Positions 1-12,716 of a stretch of 64,000 nucleotides of DNA are shown here, piece by piece (position 1 is the first letter of the stretch; the number at the start of each line of letters is the position of its first letter). The notes beneath the pieces are model-generated. The model ran no database searches and was not told the origin of the DNA. It saw only the letters and a list, made by a program, of their open reading frames with translations. The DNA is from Ilyonectria destructans. Taxonomy: Eukaryota; Ascomycota; Sordariomycetes; Hypocreales; Nectriaceae. The position numbers and the translations under genes are program-made. The stretch is from positions 2,480,001 to 2,544,000 of the forward strand of contig JAHEWK010000002.1 of the NCBI GenBank assembly GCA_020740775.1, given 5' to 3'.

Positions 1-9
1 GTCACTTAC

Positions 10-40
10 CTCGGGTATCATCTGAAGCGATTGCAGCCAT
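10..40 (-). CDS. 5' end of an unidentified gene (first coding exon, partial)
   Basis: On the minus strand an ATG at 40-38 opens ten codons (MAAIASDDTR plus one base), followed directly by a clean GTAAGT donor at 9-4. The gene would continue past the left edge of the window. The sequence upstream (41-300) is purine/pyrimidine-biased and free of a convincing reading frame, as expected for a fungal promoter. Too little is present to name a product. The start and exon end are inferred only from the ATG and the donor site. Confidence 0.35.
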
Positions 41-3000
41 TGCCACACTGGGAATTATCACAAAAACCGGGAAATGTGGTGTGGTGCTGCTGGTGTTTTG
101 GAGAGTTTGCGTCGGGTTTGGTGGGGGAGGGGAGACACAAAAGTTGGATTGGGACGGCGGAGGAGGGGGAGGGTCGGTGTGTCAAGGTGTGGGTGGAAGT
201 AAACAACCACGAAAAGTGAAAAGGAGAAGGAACAACGGGAACAACCGAGGTCTAGGGGAATAAATAACTTCGAGTTTTGGTATGAGGGAAGAAGAAAGAG
301 AAAGAAAGAAATTTGAGGAGCTGTCCAGGCGTTGTAATATGCTTGAGTGAGTGAGTCAAACCGCCAGAAAAGCCCAAAAAAGGTACAATGTACCCTGTCT
401 CTACACAGCAAAATACATCGGAGTCGCCTCGGAGCTGGCTCCACCGAGGGGTTGTCACCGGCAATTACTCTGGGTCCATGCAGAATTCAGTCAGTGACAG
501 CCCTTCCAGGCCATTGCAAGGCCCAGACCTTTAGGGATCCTGGCGCATCAGCGGGCTATTACCCAAGTCAGCGGGCTATTGCTACGAATCCGACGTCAGC
601 GCCCCAGAAATTTGCAATGGTCCAAGCTCAATTGGGTGGTTTTTTCTGGAAACGAAGGACAAACGTCTGTATTTTGCGCAGTAGCTTCGGGTTGTCACCA
701 CTTTAGAAGAAGGCGGAAAATACGCACTAGTGCCGGCCCAAGGGTTGGCAGCATCTCGTCTGTTCGACGTGACTCTGCATGCTGTACGTGACTCTGCATA
801 CCATTCGAGATGTTTCTCCCGACTTCGACATAGGATCGGAGCTTGGACAACCACAACAAACCCTTGATGAGGGGGGAATGCAGCACGCTCCTGCATAGAT
901 CTGTATTCTGTCCATTCAGGAACCGAGGCGATGTCGGCATGCACGCGGGAGAGAAGATGGATGGATGGATGGCCTGAGAGGGTGTGGTGTGAACACGCAG
1001 GATGAATGGATGGATGAGGCGAGACCCTAGAAGGATTTTATCCTGCCCTACAGCCACCAACACGACCATGGAGAAAATCTTAGCTTGCCACTCGAGCAAA
1101 TATATGGGACTAGCAATAGCTACGGGATCGATCCAGCAACTAATCAATTAACGTGTTCGGTCTTGCGGAGAAGGTCGAGGAGGAAAAAAAACGGCGCCAT
1201 GTCTCTCGGTGGTTCTGCCGTCCCCTTGTCCAGTGCCCCAGTCCTGTGCTCCCGTTGCTCCTAGTGCTGCGGCAGCTTGCATTGTGTGGTACCATCGTGG
1301 CACAACCAATTGGCGGCCATGGGAAACCAACGTGTAAGGATTTGTCTCGCATCGCAACAGAGCACGTCGAGCGACGGGATATTGATGAAAAGGCGGACGC
1401 TAGACGACGTGCCTTTGGTAAATATTGACGTCTGTTTTATTAAGGTTATTTATGTACATTCTTGGCTCATCAGCCACAGCTTCCTTGGCTAACGTTAGAT
1501 GGCCGAGTTGGTCTCATGATGCACGGTGTTCGTCAGGGAACTCGTATCAGTGCCATATTTGTATCACCTCACAACCCGCCTCCGTAGGAAATGCACGAAA
1601 TTCCCGGGGAAAGAGCCCACGGCCACTACTGTACCCGAATGACCTCGATTTAGACAGCGAGGCTCAGCTAGTTCGTCTTTCTTTGAGTTGGAGTTGTCGC
1701 GGAAAACTACCCTACACCTAAAAGAGGCTTTTCGTTGGATGGTGGAACCGGGGAACTCTGCCAGAGCCAATAGACGTTGGCGATTGATCCAGCGTCGCAG
1801 TCCCCGCGGCGTGTCAAGTCCCAAACAGTTTTCGCAGAGTCGTCTTTTGATATAGCGAAACACGACTGAAACCCATCCCAGAAGACAACCCCCGCATCGG
1901 GAACTCGAGGACCGCGAGTCTGGTGGTCGAGCCCGAGTCCCCATCCCCCTCTCATGACGCTGCTTTACGACGTCGTACGCAACACGCAGGTAAATCCTTC
2001 GGCGGGACCCGAGGACCGGGGCCGTGGTCGTGTTCTTGGCCCGTGAGGCCCTTGCCTCGCCGGCAAGCCCGCCTTCACGCCGCCCGAGGAACCCGTGACT
2101 CTTGGGGATGGGGGAGAGGGCCTGTCAGTAATGACAATTACAGTGGCGAGATTCGTGACATGGCCGCTGCGCAGGGCAGGCAATTACGTACCCACTGGGT
2201 AGTAATACGTAGTAGCTGTTTAGAAAGCAGTCTCTAAAACCTAGGCAATCAAAATACACTGCCTGTTTGAGACGCGCCGCGGGTTTATGTGCGTGTGCGT
2301 GCGTGGTGTGGTTGGGTGCGTGGTGTGTGGCGGCCCACCATGACGGTTCCCCCTCAGTTCTCGGGCCAGCCTTGTCCATCCACTACGACGTCGGCCAACA
2401 CAATCAATCACGACTATTGACAACTTCACACCACCACCAACCCCCTTTTCTCATTGCTTCATTCCTTACCAAGGCACCTAATTGACGGCCTCTCGCGTGG
2501 CTGTCCTCATTGTCTGTTGATTCACTCCACTGTACCATCCTTTCACCATCGTTAATAATTTGCCGCCTTCTTTTCTTGTTCGCATCCTCCCAGGCTGTGC
2601 TTGGTGGGCGGTGCTGCATCTTCAAGCTCCTTTCACTTCCCTCGCTGCATCGTTCAATACGCACGCTTTTAATCCTTCCCGCCCCAAGTCTTTCCCTTCA
2701 AGTCTTAGACCATCATTAATTCGGCAGCCCATCTCGGTTTCTCACTGGCTTTGAAACCAACATCTCACCTGCGTCCCGACCACCCCATTGTGCCTGTCTT
2801 AGCCTCCGCGGTTCCACCCCACGCCTCTATTCTTCCTTGTTTTGGCCTTTTCTTTTGTCGTCATTGTTGCCTGCCCCAGCTTCAGCAGGGCTGCCACCAA
2901 CGCCGCACACCGACCAGACCCTGTCGCAGGGCGTCACAGTGCACCTGTCACAGCACATCTGCAGCTGACTACGCAGTATCTTACACTGGCTGCAGGCACC

Positions 3001-3501
3001 GCACTCAGCCCCCTCACAGCTCTGGCCCACTATCACGGCACTATCGCGTATCGCCCACCACTAGTCCAGGCGCCTTTCCAACCCTCTAGGAGAGGTAGTA
3101 CCGCCTGGCCGAACACGGCGCCCGCCTGTCTTCTGACCTCCTCCCTCGCTCACGCTGCGACTCGGCCAGCTGCCTCCCCCCTTCTTCCTTAGCATTCACA
3201 TTCACACTCTTTGCCCGTCTTTATCAGCATCAACATCAACATCATCGTCATCATTCAATTAGTCCGGGTTCCGTCACTGGGAGCCATCTGCACGCACTAC
3301 GGCGCAAGACACCTGCGGATAAGACCCTCTCCCCCACTCCAACCACCCGGAGAGACAACGGACGAGACGGTCCCTCCATTGCTGCTCCACCCGCATTAAC
3401 ACCCGGACCAGACGACAACTCCCAATCCTTCCGCCTACCGGCTCAGTCGTTCTCTTCCTGCAAACATTCTTCGCACAGGGGCAACCCAAACAGCCCGCAA
3501 C
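41..3501. other. Long gene-free region with CT-rich leader
   Basis: No reading frame here has a convincing protein composition or splice structure. A short GGAT-repeat microsatellite lies at about 955-1015. A direct repeat of cagcgggctatt occurs near 555-580. From about 2430 to 3490 the plus strand is strongly pyrimidine-rich, which is typical of promoter and 5' UTR sequence of the conserved gene that starts at 3502. Confidence 0.5.
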
Positions 3502-4567
3502 ATGTTTGTCACGCCTCATCATTCGGAGGCCATGTCCGAGGCCCAGCGGAAGCGTGCTCGAGAGGAGGAGGAGGATGCCGGCCACGGCTCCATGAGTTTT
3601 GGTGAACACCGAAACGTGAGTTCCACCTCCCACATGGCGTCGAGCTCCAATGCTAACTGTCGCCTAGAAACGAATCCAGTGTCTCCCTCTCCGAACCTCC
3701 CCGCGAGCCTCTCAGCAATGGCTACCTTCGTCGTCCATGACCCCCCAGAACTCCGACTCGGACGACCAACCTCCCCAATCCCACTTCTCGCCATGGTCTT
3801 CGTCGATGGGAATGTCCTCCCAACCCGGACATGATTCCGAGATGGACATGATGGACACAGCCTCTTCCCAGGGGCGGCAGCACCATTATACCAACTCCAC
3901 CGGTTCACAGTCCGATAACGCCAACGGTCGATTGCCCACTCCGATCCAACCCAGCTTCGCTGCTCAGGTTAGAGGCCAGCAATGCGAATGGGCTGGCCCG
4001 GGCCCGGCTGTGACGAGCCTCAACGGCCTTGTCAATCTCGGCCATCAACAGACCGGCTTTTCCGACGACCAATGTGTTCCCCGCACCGTGGCTGCCTCTA
4101 GCGCCTGGCAGGCTGTTCAAAACAACCGACGCTTGCCTTCTCCTATTTCCGAGGGCGACGATTCCATATCGAGTCAGGCTATCGCCTCCCCCGGAATGGG
4201 CGGTGACATGGGCATCCCCGCCCACCAAACTACTGACCTCGAGTATGTTGCGCCCCAGCCATCGCCCCCGCATGCAATGGAGCATCCCAACGCTATGATG
4301 GATATTGAATCTCAGTCTCCGCCACAAACTGCCGACGGCGAGGAGGATCCGACAACACCTTCTCCCAACCGAAGAGGCCATACTCGCAGTCGGCACACCG
4401 TCAACAACTGGACTTGGCAGCCAGGGATGAAAAAGAGCTTTAGCATTGGATATCGGGTCGACTGTGAGAAATGTCGACTAAAGGTGCCAGGGCACTTCAA
4501 CCACATAATCATCTCCCAGGGGAGCGAGACGACGATCCTGGACCCCAAAGACCATGCAACGCTGTAG
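3502..4567 (+). CDS. Conserved fungal protein with a C-terminal Cys/His cluster
   Basis: Two exons, 3502-3615 and 3668-4567, encode about 337 residues. The 52-nt intron has a GTGAGT donor and a gctaac branch site just before the CAG/TAG acceptor. The N-terminus is acidic/basic (RKRAREEEED). The middle is Ser/Pro/Gln-rich and probably disordered. The C-terminal 60 residues look folded, with an NNWTWQPGMKK segment followed by a DCEKCRLKVPGHFNHI segment that fits a C-x2-C...H-x2-H zinc-binding pattern. The basic N-terminus and disordered middle suggest a nuclear or regulatory role, but this is inference. I do not recognise a named function. Confidence 0.75.
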
Positions 4568-5386
4568 GAAAGTGCAGTGAGGCCCCTGAACTGGGCAGAA
4601 AAGCGATGCGAGATGAGAAGCTTCCGGCCGAAGGCTCAAAGCCCTTGTACGCCTATACTCGCAGCACCCGGATGCGTCCGGTTATTTGGAGAGGCACTCC
4701 AACAATATGACGACCCCAACATTGTGGCTGATAGATCCAGTATGTGGTGGGCGTGGAAAGCTCAGAGAATGATAGTTGATGGAGATATCCGTGGCAGGTT
4801 GCACGGGAAATCCAAGCGGAGTACTACGGATTGGAATTGTGTTTTAGGGAACGGATTCTTTGCAGGATGCACTTGAGAATGGACTACGGACAACGCGCGT
4901 TTACCCTTTTCTTTGTCATATCGGGGCGTTACAGTTAAGGAGTCAGCGGGTTTTCAGACAGCGCTTGCTAATACCAGGGTATACTATATATAACAACAAC
5001 ACGGACAATAGGGGAAAGGTCTAGGATCGAGTAGGTCGACCTAGGAGACCGTCTAGGTATAGACGGTAGAATCAATGGCGACTATAATCAGCGTCAACCT
5101 TTCAAGCATTTCTGGCATGGCTTTGCGACACGTGAGGACATGACCCCTGAAGATTAAATCCATCAAACGTGAAGTAAGATAACATGACCCATGACTACCG
5201 TGTTTAAATCGCTTGGTATTTTAATAGGTAAGGTAAAGTAGGGCTTGGTTTCCCCATGGTGATACATACAAGATGGTACCCCGACGCCGTCTAATGCACT
5301 GCCAATCTACACAGTATGATACACTCTTTTCGCCCGGAACACGTACATCTTGTTTCCATCATGTCTCATCCTCCGTCGTCATCCGC
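4568..5386. other. Convergent intergenic region
   Basis: This lies between the 3' ends of two convergent genes. It holds 3' UTR sequence and a somewhat AT-rich stretch (about 4960-5250) with tata repeats. No coding signal was seen. Confidence 0.5.
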
Positions 5387-6327
5387 TCACCAAAACCTCC
5401 ACCAAGACTTCTGGCTGGGCGCCGCCTCCAGGCCTAGCTGGTCCAGGGTGCCGCCCGCCCGCTGGTTCTGCTTCTCCTTCTCCCAGGCGCCGCGGGCCTT
5501 GTTCTCGATCGAGCGGACCAGGTCGCTCTCGCGCACGCCCGTCGAGTCGTCCTCCTCGCACAGGCTCTCGTAGCCCAGCCGCTCCTGGGACGAGCCGACC
5601 TCCTCGCCCTGCTCCCCGCGGCCGAGCATGCCGGAGAAGATGCCCATGACGCCCTTGCCTTCCTTCTTGGGGCCGTCGGAGCCGGCGAAGTTCTCCTCAA
5701 AGTGAGTGCGGGTTGTGGGCGCGGCGAGCAGGGGCAGCAGCTTGACGCCACTCTCCTCGGCCTCGCGGTTGGCTTCCTCGACGAGCAAGATCTGCTCCTC
5801 CGTGGCCGCGCCCTTGAGGTATGCCAAGCGGGCGCTGGCAAGCTCGTCGGCCTCGAGCTTCTTCTGGGCCTCGACCCATTCGGCGCGGCGGGCGCGGTTG
5901 TATCGGAGCATGTCCCATACCGAGTAGACACTGACTACACCGGCAACGGCTGCGAGGGTGGTGTTAGAATGTCGAGCTCTATTTAAATATCCAGACACGG
6001 CATATCCGGAAACGAGCTTCACAAAGCTCAAGGACGCATAAACGTACCCGTGAATATCACAATGCCTCCAACGGTCCACCGGTGCGCAACGTCGAGGAAG
6101 CGCCTCGAGCCGTCAATAAGCCGGTCTATCTTGCTGATCTGGGCCTTCTGGGCAGCGAGATGCGCGTGCCGTAGGCGGCGCACTCGCTGCTCGGGCGACT
6201 CGCCGGGGATGCGTGGTGCCTTGGGAGCGGCGGCGGACCCGCCGACCGACTTTGAGGTTGCGTGGGGGATGGTGGACGTGAAGCGGGTTGCGTCCTTGAC
6301 GCTGCGGGGCCCGATTTTGGACGCCAT
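5387..6327 (-). CDS. COX14-domain cytochrome c oxidase assembly protein, probable
   Basis: Exons 6327-6048 and 5949-5387 (minus strand) give about 280 residues. The 98-nt intron has a GTACGT donor and a ctcgcag acceptor, and the join restores the continuous helix IVIFTAVAGVVSVYSVWDML. The N-terminus is basic and mitochondrial in character (MASKIGPRSVKDATRF). A single hydrophobic segment lies near residues 87-105, followed by a charged helix (RRAEWVEAQKKLEADELASARLAYL in part) and a low-complexity acidic tail. This layout matches the fungal family annotated as cytochrome oxidase c assembly (COX14 domain), inner-membrane proteins acting in complex IV biogenesis. The family assignment rests on recall of its pattern, not on a search. 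The ATG at 6327 is preferred over an upstream in-frame start because a targeting-like peptide follows it. Confidence 0.7.
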
Positions 6328-8139
6328 GGCGGGAGTTGCGAAGAGGCGGCTGCGTCTCCGGCTTGTTCTGGCGATCTTCGAGGGGAGGGAGGGAGGAGGA
6401 AGAGGAGGCCGGGTGAATTGGGCGGATTGCGCTCGATCGGAAGTGGGCGGATGGCGGGTTTGCGGGCTTCGTGGGAGGAGTTCGGGATGCGAGGGAAGTG
6501 GTGTCATGAGATTTTTGCTGGACAGGGTGGTGAGGGAGCCGTTGGAGGGCCGAATTGCGGGGCTGTGATTGGCGCGGCGTAGCTTCGGGTCAGAGGAGCT
6601 GTCTGTTTGTTCCTTGTGGACGGCGAACCACTGCTGGGACGGGAATTGAGAACGGGAATGGGAGCTATAGTGCGAGGCTGGTGTTTACTGGGACGAGGAG
6701 GTGCTCGGATTGAGTGAGATGTGGTGATTTATTTGTGTGGTCGAGTAAGACGACGAGACAATCGCTTCAGGACGACATGAAGAGGCGGTTGGTTGAATGG
6801 GAATTTACGAGGGTTCTTGCACACGGTTCCATGAGTGCGGGTTCATGCAGCTCAGCATCAGGGCTGAGATAGAATTCAAGTCAGGTATGAGATTGAAGAG
6901 GGACTGATCTTGTGGAGGTACTGATCGCATGCGCAACACTACGTTCCGTTGTCAATTGGGCTAACCTCAGCTCACTGCTCGGCATCTCGGTCTTCGCATC
7001 ACCAATACGAATGCGCGACACGGCAGCGCGACTCTCCAAACGTTCCTAGTGGTAATAGGACATTGACTACGTAGGTCTTAGCATAGCAATAGCTCGGGCC
7101 GCTCTTTAACGCATGATGTGCCAATCCCAACTTCGTCCAACTATCTACAGAAACGTCTTCTTCATGCCGTCGCGTAAAGCGACGTTCACAATGAAAACAG
7201 GTGGTAAATCAAAAATTCCGGGACCCATGACCCCGAAGGGCAATGAAGTATGGAGCGACGCCGCGATGTGCAATGCAGGCCCTCCACGCTGAACCCCCTC
7301 AATGGTGAGCGAGGGGATCCCTCCCAAGGTAAGTATGAAGAAAGGAAAGGAAGGAAAAGTCTAAAGAGGCGGAGGTGAGGCGGGACTTTATACCTTTGGA
7401 GAGAGGTCTGTCACCCTGAGGCAGCCGTCGGCGTCCGCCTGTGTTCTCAGGCTTCAAGGTTCTCGGGCCAGGAACAAAGCGAAATTTGAAGGCGCGCCCG
7501 GCCAGTCCCCACTCTTGTTGGCCATTCACGAGCGGCTTTAAATTCTCTAGGTTATGCTTTCATAATATTGAGACACTGAGCCGTTCACGACTTTATGCAA
7601 ATATGTGACGATGACTGCCATTCGACAGCTCAGGCCGCAATAAGAGCGTCATGACATGATGATGGAAAGTCATCACCACAGGCTTGTCTAAGAGACCAAA
7701 GTAGCCATCCAATCGGCATGAGCTGTTGCATGACCTATTAGTATTTTGAAAAAGTAGGACCTGTAAAACTTCAAGGCTGGAGAGCCCGGCACAATGCAGC
7801 AATATTTTTGTGTCTACCTTGACGGTTCGGTGCATGGTCGCTCTCATTCGGTCAAGTCGTGTCAATTGAGAGTCCCTCGTGGTTAGCTGCACGCAGCCCT
7901 GACGCCAGGCTTCGAATAAGGCCCCAAGGCTGCAAGACCAAAGGCCCACACAAAAGACGAAGCGAAAACACGTGACGCACACCAATTCTTGCGCCCACGG
8001 GCAAAACCCCACCAAGTACGTACCAAGTGTAGGGCTCGAAAACCCTTCTAGGAATTTGACAAGCCTCAACCCTCCAAAATTTCAACGTCTCACGACCCGA
8101 CCATCGACAACCGGAGCCCGTTGATCGCAAGCAGTCAAA
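6328..8139. other. Divergent promoter region between COX14-type gene and eL13
   Basis: About 1.8 kb separates two divergent genes. The open frames in it are short and not protein-like. It should contain both promoters and the 5' UTR of the ribosomal protein gene. No RNA gene was recognised. Confidence 0.45.
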
Positions 8140-9069
8140 ATGGTATGGCCTCCACGCCCAATGCGATGCATCGCAATGCGGTAGACGACATGTACTGACC
8201 TGCTCCCTCTCCAGGCGATCAAGCACAACCAGAAGCTCATTAACAACCGTGAGCAACCACCACCGCCGAGCGACGACTTCGCAAATAGCGACTGACAACT
8301 CTCACAGATTTCCGCAAGGATTGGCAGCGCCGGGTTCGAACCCACTTCGACCAGGTACGACAGAAACCCGACGGAATTTGGCCTCGCCGTGCCGTCTTGA
8401 ATTCGCGATATTAACATGTGTGCAGCCCGGTGCCAAGTCGCGGAGACGCACTGCTCGTCAGGCCAAGGCCGCCGCTCTGGCTCCTCGCCCTGTCGACAAG
8501 CTCCGACCCGTTGTGCGATGCCCTACTCTTAAGTACAACCGACGAGTCCGTGCCGGCCGCGGTTTCACCCTGGCTGAGCTCAAGGTACGATTTCATGCCC
8601 TAGACCCTCCAGCCCGACCTGTGGGGGTTTGCGCGAATGATGGGATTTTTTGTGTGACTAACAACGACTACAGGAGGCTGGTATCCCCAAGGCCTTTGCT
8701 CCCACCATCGGCATCTCCGTCGACTCCCGCCGCCAGAACCTGAGCGAGGAGTCCCTGGCCACCAACGTTGCCCGCCTCAAGGCCTACCAGGAGCGCCTGA
8801 TCCTCCTCCCCCGCCGATCCAACGCCCCCAAGAAGGGAGACACCAAGACCGACGTCTCCGCTATCGAGAAGGCTTCCCTCCTCTCCGCTGCCTTCCCTAT
8901 TGCTCCCACCGACATCGCTTTCAAGGAGATCAAGAAGAGCGAGATGCCCGCCGCCAGCGAGGCCGGTGCTTACCGAACCCTGCGTGTCGCCCGCAGCAAC
9001 GCCCGATACCAGGGTGCTCGGGAGAAGCGTGTGCGGGATGCGGCCGATGCCGAGGCTGCCAAGAAATAA
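8140..9069 (+). CDS. rpl13: 60S ribosomal protein eL13
   Basis: Five coding exons: 8140-8142, 8215-8248, 8308-8354, 8426-8584 and 8674-9069. They encode about 212 residues, the usual size of the family. The first coding exon is only the ATG, followed at once by a GTATGG donor. The reading then runs [20 protein letters not shown], the eL13 signature start, and continues through [22 protein letters not shown] and RRSNAPKKG to a Lys-rich end. It is a structural protein of the large cytosolic ribosomal subunit. All four introns are 59-89 nt with canonical ends, and phase is kept throughout. Confidence 0.96.
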
Positions 9070-9415
9070 ACTTTCAAAAAGGGAACTGGTGTTTGAGGGT
9101 TTTGCTCTTTGCGTCTCTAAGGGAGGAGCAACGACGGTTCGAGGCTCTGATGAAATGCTTGACCGGGTTTGGAGGGAGAGATACTCTAGGTCCAGCTCAA
9201 AGAATTTATTGCATGATCACCGGCTTTGCGCTGTAATCGTTTGGTCAATGGAGGCATTCCTTGAACATAGTGTGCTTCTATGATCGTTGATATGATTGGG
9301 GTTGCGTAAAAGTAGAATTTCATTGATGCTCGCTCTTTAACCTGTTCACTCTTGCATGTTGCGTCAGGTCCAATGCTCGGTTCTCTTTGTGTCTGGCATC
9401 ATCCGCATTTCTTCC
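9070..9415. other. Convergent 3' region
   Basis: This is 3' UTR sequence between the tail-to-tail eL13 and SmgGDS-type genes. Nothing else was seen. Confidence 0.5.
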
Positions 9416-11725
9416 TCAACTACCCTGGGCCTTCTCTTGGCTGATCATCTCTGTCCCTCGTCTAATCAAATCCTGCAAAAGACCAAGCTGAGCCGACGTC
9501 AACACACTGCCCGAGTTCTTGACAATCTCCGTACACAGGACCAAGCAATTCTCCCGGTCCACCCTGGCCATATTTGCCTGCTGCTTGGGGTCAACCTGCT
9601 GGGGTTCTAGCCCAAGGCCCTCCGTAATGGCTGCGGTATCAGACCCAGACACGGATGCAACATTTTCGATCTGCCTGGTTTGCTCATCGCTGTTGGCGAC
9701 TAAAGCTTGGCCGGTAACAGCGTGGGCGAGGGCTTCAGTGGCTTCCGCAACACTCAACGTGTTGGCGACGACGCTGGCGCCATCTTTGGTGCGGGACATG
9801 AGGGCGAACACAAACCAGGCCTCGGACCGTAGGATGGGCCACTTCTGCTGGGTAACGAGAAACGAGAGCGCCTTAGACAGGTCGTGTTTCTGGTAGAACA
9901 AGCCTCTCATCTGGCTCTCTTTCTCGTCGCTGGAGCTGCTCTCTACCCCAGGCGGCAGGGGCTCCTTTGGCTCGAAGACGTATCCATCCTGCGAGGGATC
10001 CCACTCTGGCAACAATGGGAGGACTGGGGTTGTGTGCAAAACTCGACACACTGAAGCGATGCAGCGCGCTGCCTCCAGTTTTGTGGGCTCGGCATCGGAG
10101 CGACTAAGCAGGGAAAGGATGTCGTGGACGCTCGTGTGCTCGTTCGACTGCTCTGACGGGTCGGCGTTTCGGGGCGCGCAGATGAGGCGGACGTTTGGCG
10201 GGCAGTTGACGAGAAGCAGGCGAGTTAGCGACACGGCGGCGAACGGGACCTGCGGAAGAGTGTCTAGGGTGAGGATCCGCGGGACTCGTGTGACCTCCAG
10301 CAACTCGCCGAGCAGCGGCTTGTTCAAGGCCGGGATAGCGAGGTTCTTGAGGAACGAGAGCATAGAATGCAGTCGCTGGGTGTCAGTGATGGCGGGGTTG
10401 GAAAGGAGGTTGATGAGAGGACGGTGGGCTTGGTGAGTCTGAACGAGAGCCAGGCAGACCTCATCGGAGCGGGCGAGGTTTCCGAGCGCGAGACAGGCGG
10501 CGGACTGTAGCTGGGGGTTTGCTCCTTGCAGCCAGGCCAGGAGTGATTGTGGCACTGAGCTATCGAGAGGGTAGTAAGTGGCAAACGAGTCGTTGCCCGA
10601 GAGATCGGCGAGCGTGGTGAGCAGAGCTGTGCACATTCGCTTCAACAGTCCTGCCGTCTCTGGATCGTCCATCTGCTCAGGGCTAAAGGCCGTGTGCGCA
10701 TGATAAAACGCCGCCATAAACACGTCCATCTGCTGGCTTGTGAGGAAGCTAGCCTGGAACGACTCATTGGCGAGGTAGCTTGCGGCTGTGGACACGAGGG
10801 CCATGAAGTCATCCACATCGTCCTTTGCAGGTGCATTCGTGGCTAGCGTCAGGAGGACCTGGACGGTGAGCGGGCTGGCCACGGCGGCCTCGCCATCTTG
10901 GGTGATGAGGAGGGCGAGGATCTTGCAGAAGTAGGTGATGAGCGGGGCGTAGCGTGGGAGGTTCGGGGAGGCGAGGAGAGAGATGAGGTGGTTGTTGAGG
11001 CCAGACTGCGAGGCAAGTTTCTGGGCAGGTTCTACTTGAGTCAGTACTTGATTGTGCCTCTTTGTAGCTGAGATTGGATATGACACTTACCGTAGTCGAC
11101 GAGGATGTTGAACAACACGGGGATGGCGTAGGGAATGAGATCCTCGTCCTGAAGTTGGCGCATGATGGAGGCGAGATGGTTGCCGTCGACTACACGAGCA
11201 CGGTTTTCATCTGTGTCTGCGCACGAGTTGCCAACAATGCGCAGAGTATGGACTTTGACGCCATGGCTCACGCCCTCAGCCGCGAGGATCTCGAGGAAGA
11301 AGTTGAGGATGCCCGATTCCCCATACGGGAGGCGCCAAGCGACTGTGTTGAGTTAGTGTGCGTCTCTCTCGGAATAAAATAACCATGGCACAAGAGCAAC
11401 CATATCATGTGGTAACATGGCGAGGAGAAGGCCCGCAGCCCACAGACATGTAAAAAATTGAGCCACAATGTCAGGGTGAGGAGAAAGTGAGAAGTTCTGG
11501 TAACTCACCATCTCGACTTCCATCACCAAGGTTCTTGGCAATGGCTTCTAATTGCCCTGAATTCTGCTGCGCAGCCTGTCGACAACTGTCCAAGACAGCG
11601 GCCAAAGCCTCCGTTCTTTGCTGGCGAGCTCCGTCGGGCTGAGGAGTCTCGTCATAGGCATCTGGCGACAGTCCGCTGCCCTCTCGCTGGAGCAGAGCAG
11701 CGACATCCTCGGGGCTCATGGCCAT
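9416..11725 (-). CDS. Armadillo-repeat protein of the SmgGDS (RAP1GDS1) type
   Basis: Three exons, 11725-11509, 11342-11091 and 11031-9416 (minus strand), give about 694 residues. A second in-frame ATG lies at 11719. Introns are 166 and 59 nt, with GTGAGT and GTAAGT donors, ctaac/ctgac branch sites and consistent phase. The protein is almost wholly helical, with leucine-rich ARM-like units such as HTLRIVGNSCADTDENR, CLALGNLARSDEVCLALVQ and SLTRLLLVNCPP. The RIVGNSCADTDENR segment resembles the SmgGDS signature. In animals SmgGDS binds prenylated small GTPases as a chaperone and exchange factor. The fungal homolog is expected to act on Rho/Ras-family GTPases in the cytosol. The specific partner cannot be read from the sequence. 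Confidence 0.78.
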
Positions 11726-12337
11726 GATTCCGTGTGTTTAAAGTGCGGCTTGTTGCAAGACTCGGGGTTGAAGAGGGCTGCTTTCTCTATCTCAACCCAA
11801 AGGGACTGGGTTGTGTTTGGGAGAGTCTTAGTCAGGGCTGGCCCTTTCGTAGTCCTAGACGCCGACGGCTCCGTATGACGCAAGGGGTTAATACGAGGTG
11901 TCCTTTGCTGCCTCCCAAGGGATTTGAGAGGGTGCTTGAAACAATGACAGCTGAGCAAAGTCGATCCTCTTCGGGACACGAGTTGACATGCTGACGAGTC
12001 CAATCACCGCCTTACCCTACGGCGGGGGGTTCTCAATTGAACGTGGTGGGGCATTCTCGGTGAGTCCAAGGTCAAAGTGGGTGATATCTCGGTGAACGGC
12101 CGATCCTCGGCAATAGCCGCCTCCTCACCTGAACATCATTGAGGGAGTCAGTCTGGATTCATTAGTAGCCTTCTTGCCCTCTCTTCTCCTTGTCGTGGAA
12201 GTGTCGAATGACGTGGGGATCCCTGAACTGCAATTTCCGACAAAGCGGTATGTGCAGACTCACTATGGTGACTGGACATCGCCTTTTGGCATTCTCTCCT
12301 ACATAAACGATAATTTCTGAGACAGTCTGTATCGAAT
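11726..12337. other. Intergenic region before the tRNA cluster
   Basis: About 600 bp hold the promoter of the armadillo gene on the minus strand and the upstream flank of the first tRNA gene. No coding signal. Confidence 0.45.
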
Positions 12338-12439
12338 GGGGGGCTGGCGCAACGGTAGCGCGTTAGATTCCAGCGTTTGCAGTTTCCTTGACTGCACGGC
12401 GATTCCTAAAGGTTACCGGTTCAAATCCGGTGTCCCTCA
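12338..12439 (+). tRNA. tRNA-Trp (CCA), intron-containing, copy 1
   Basis: Acceptor stem GGGGGGC pairs with GTCCCTC, with discriminator A. The D-arm GCGCAACGGTAGCGC is the tRNA-Trp form. The anticodon CCA is at 12370-12372, with an intron of about 30 nt after position 37 (12374-12403). The T-arm is ACCGG-TTCAAAT-CCGGT. The A box TGGCGCAACGG and B box GGTTCAAATCC are intact. An eight-T pol III terminator follows at 12441-12448. The anticodon stem has one A31-C39 mismatch. Confidence 0.87.
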
Positions 12440-12531
12440 ATTTTTTTTGACCGCCTTTCCTATATATTTTCCCTTCTTCTTCCCCTTCTTATTATTACTT
12501 TTCTCTCGAACAAATCATCAGATAAGCGGGG

Positions 12532-12635
12532 GGGGGGCTGGCGCAACGGTAGCGCGTTAGATTCCAGTGTTCTTAGGGTTCCCTTGATTGCACGGTGATT
12601 CCTAAAGGCTAAGAGTTCAAATCTCTTGTCCCTCA
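12532..12635 (+). tRNA. tRNA-Trp (CCA), intron-containing, copy 2
   Basis: Same architecture as copy 1, with the CCA anticodon at 12564-12566 and an intron of about 32 nt. The T-stem differs from copy 1 (AAGAG paired with CTCTT) but is fully base-paired. A ten-G run covers the 5' end. A six-T terminator lies at 12641-12646. Confidence 0.82.
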
Positions 12636-12716
12636 ACTTCTTTTTTGGCCCTTTCCTTTCTACTTCTTCTCTTCCTCACATTCTTATGATTTCCTCTCTA
12701 CTAAACTTTAAAGTAA

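Noticed and set aside
1564..2237. Open frames on both strands in the long left intergenic region
   Set aside because: Arg/Pro-rich composition, no splice support, no conserved pattern; likely chance frames in promoter or leader DNA.
5434..5931. Minus-strand Arg/Ser/Pro-rich frame inside the COX14-type gene
   Set aside because: It is a shadow frame of GC-rich coding sequence; the protein is low-complexity and has no start context.
12336..12560. Open frame through the first tRNA-Trp gene
   Set aside because: The translated product is just the tRNA and its flank; the RNA structure explains the sequence.
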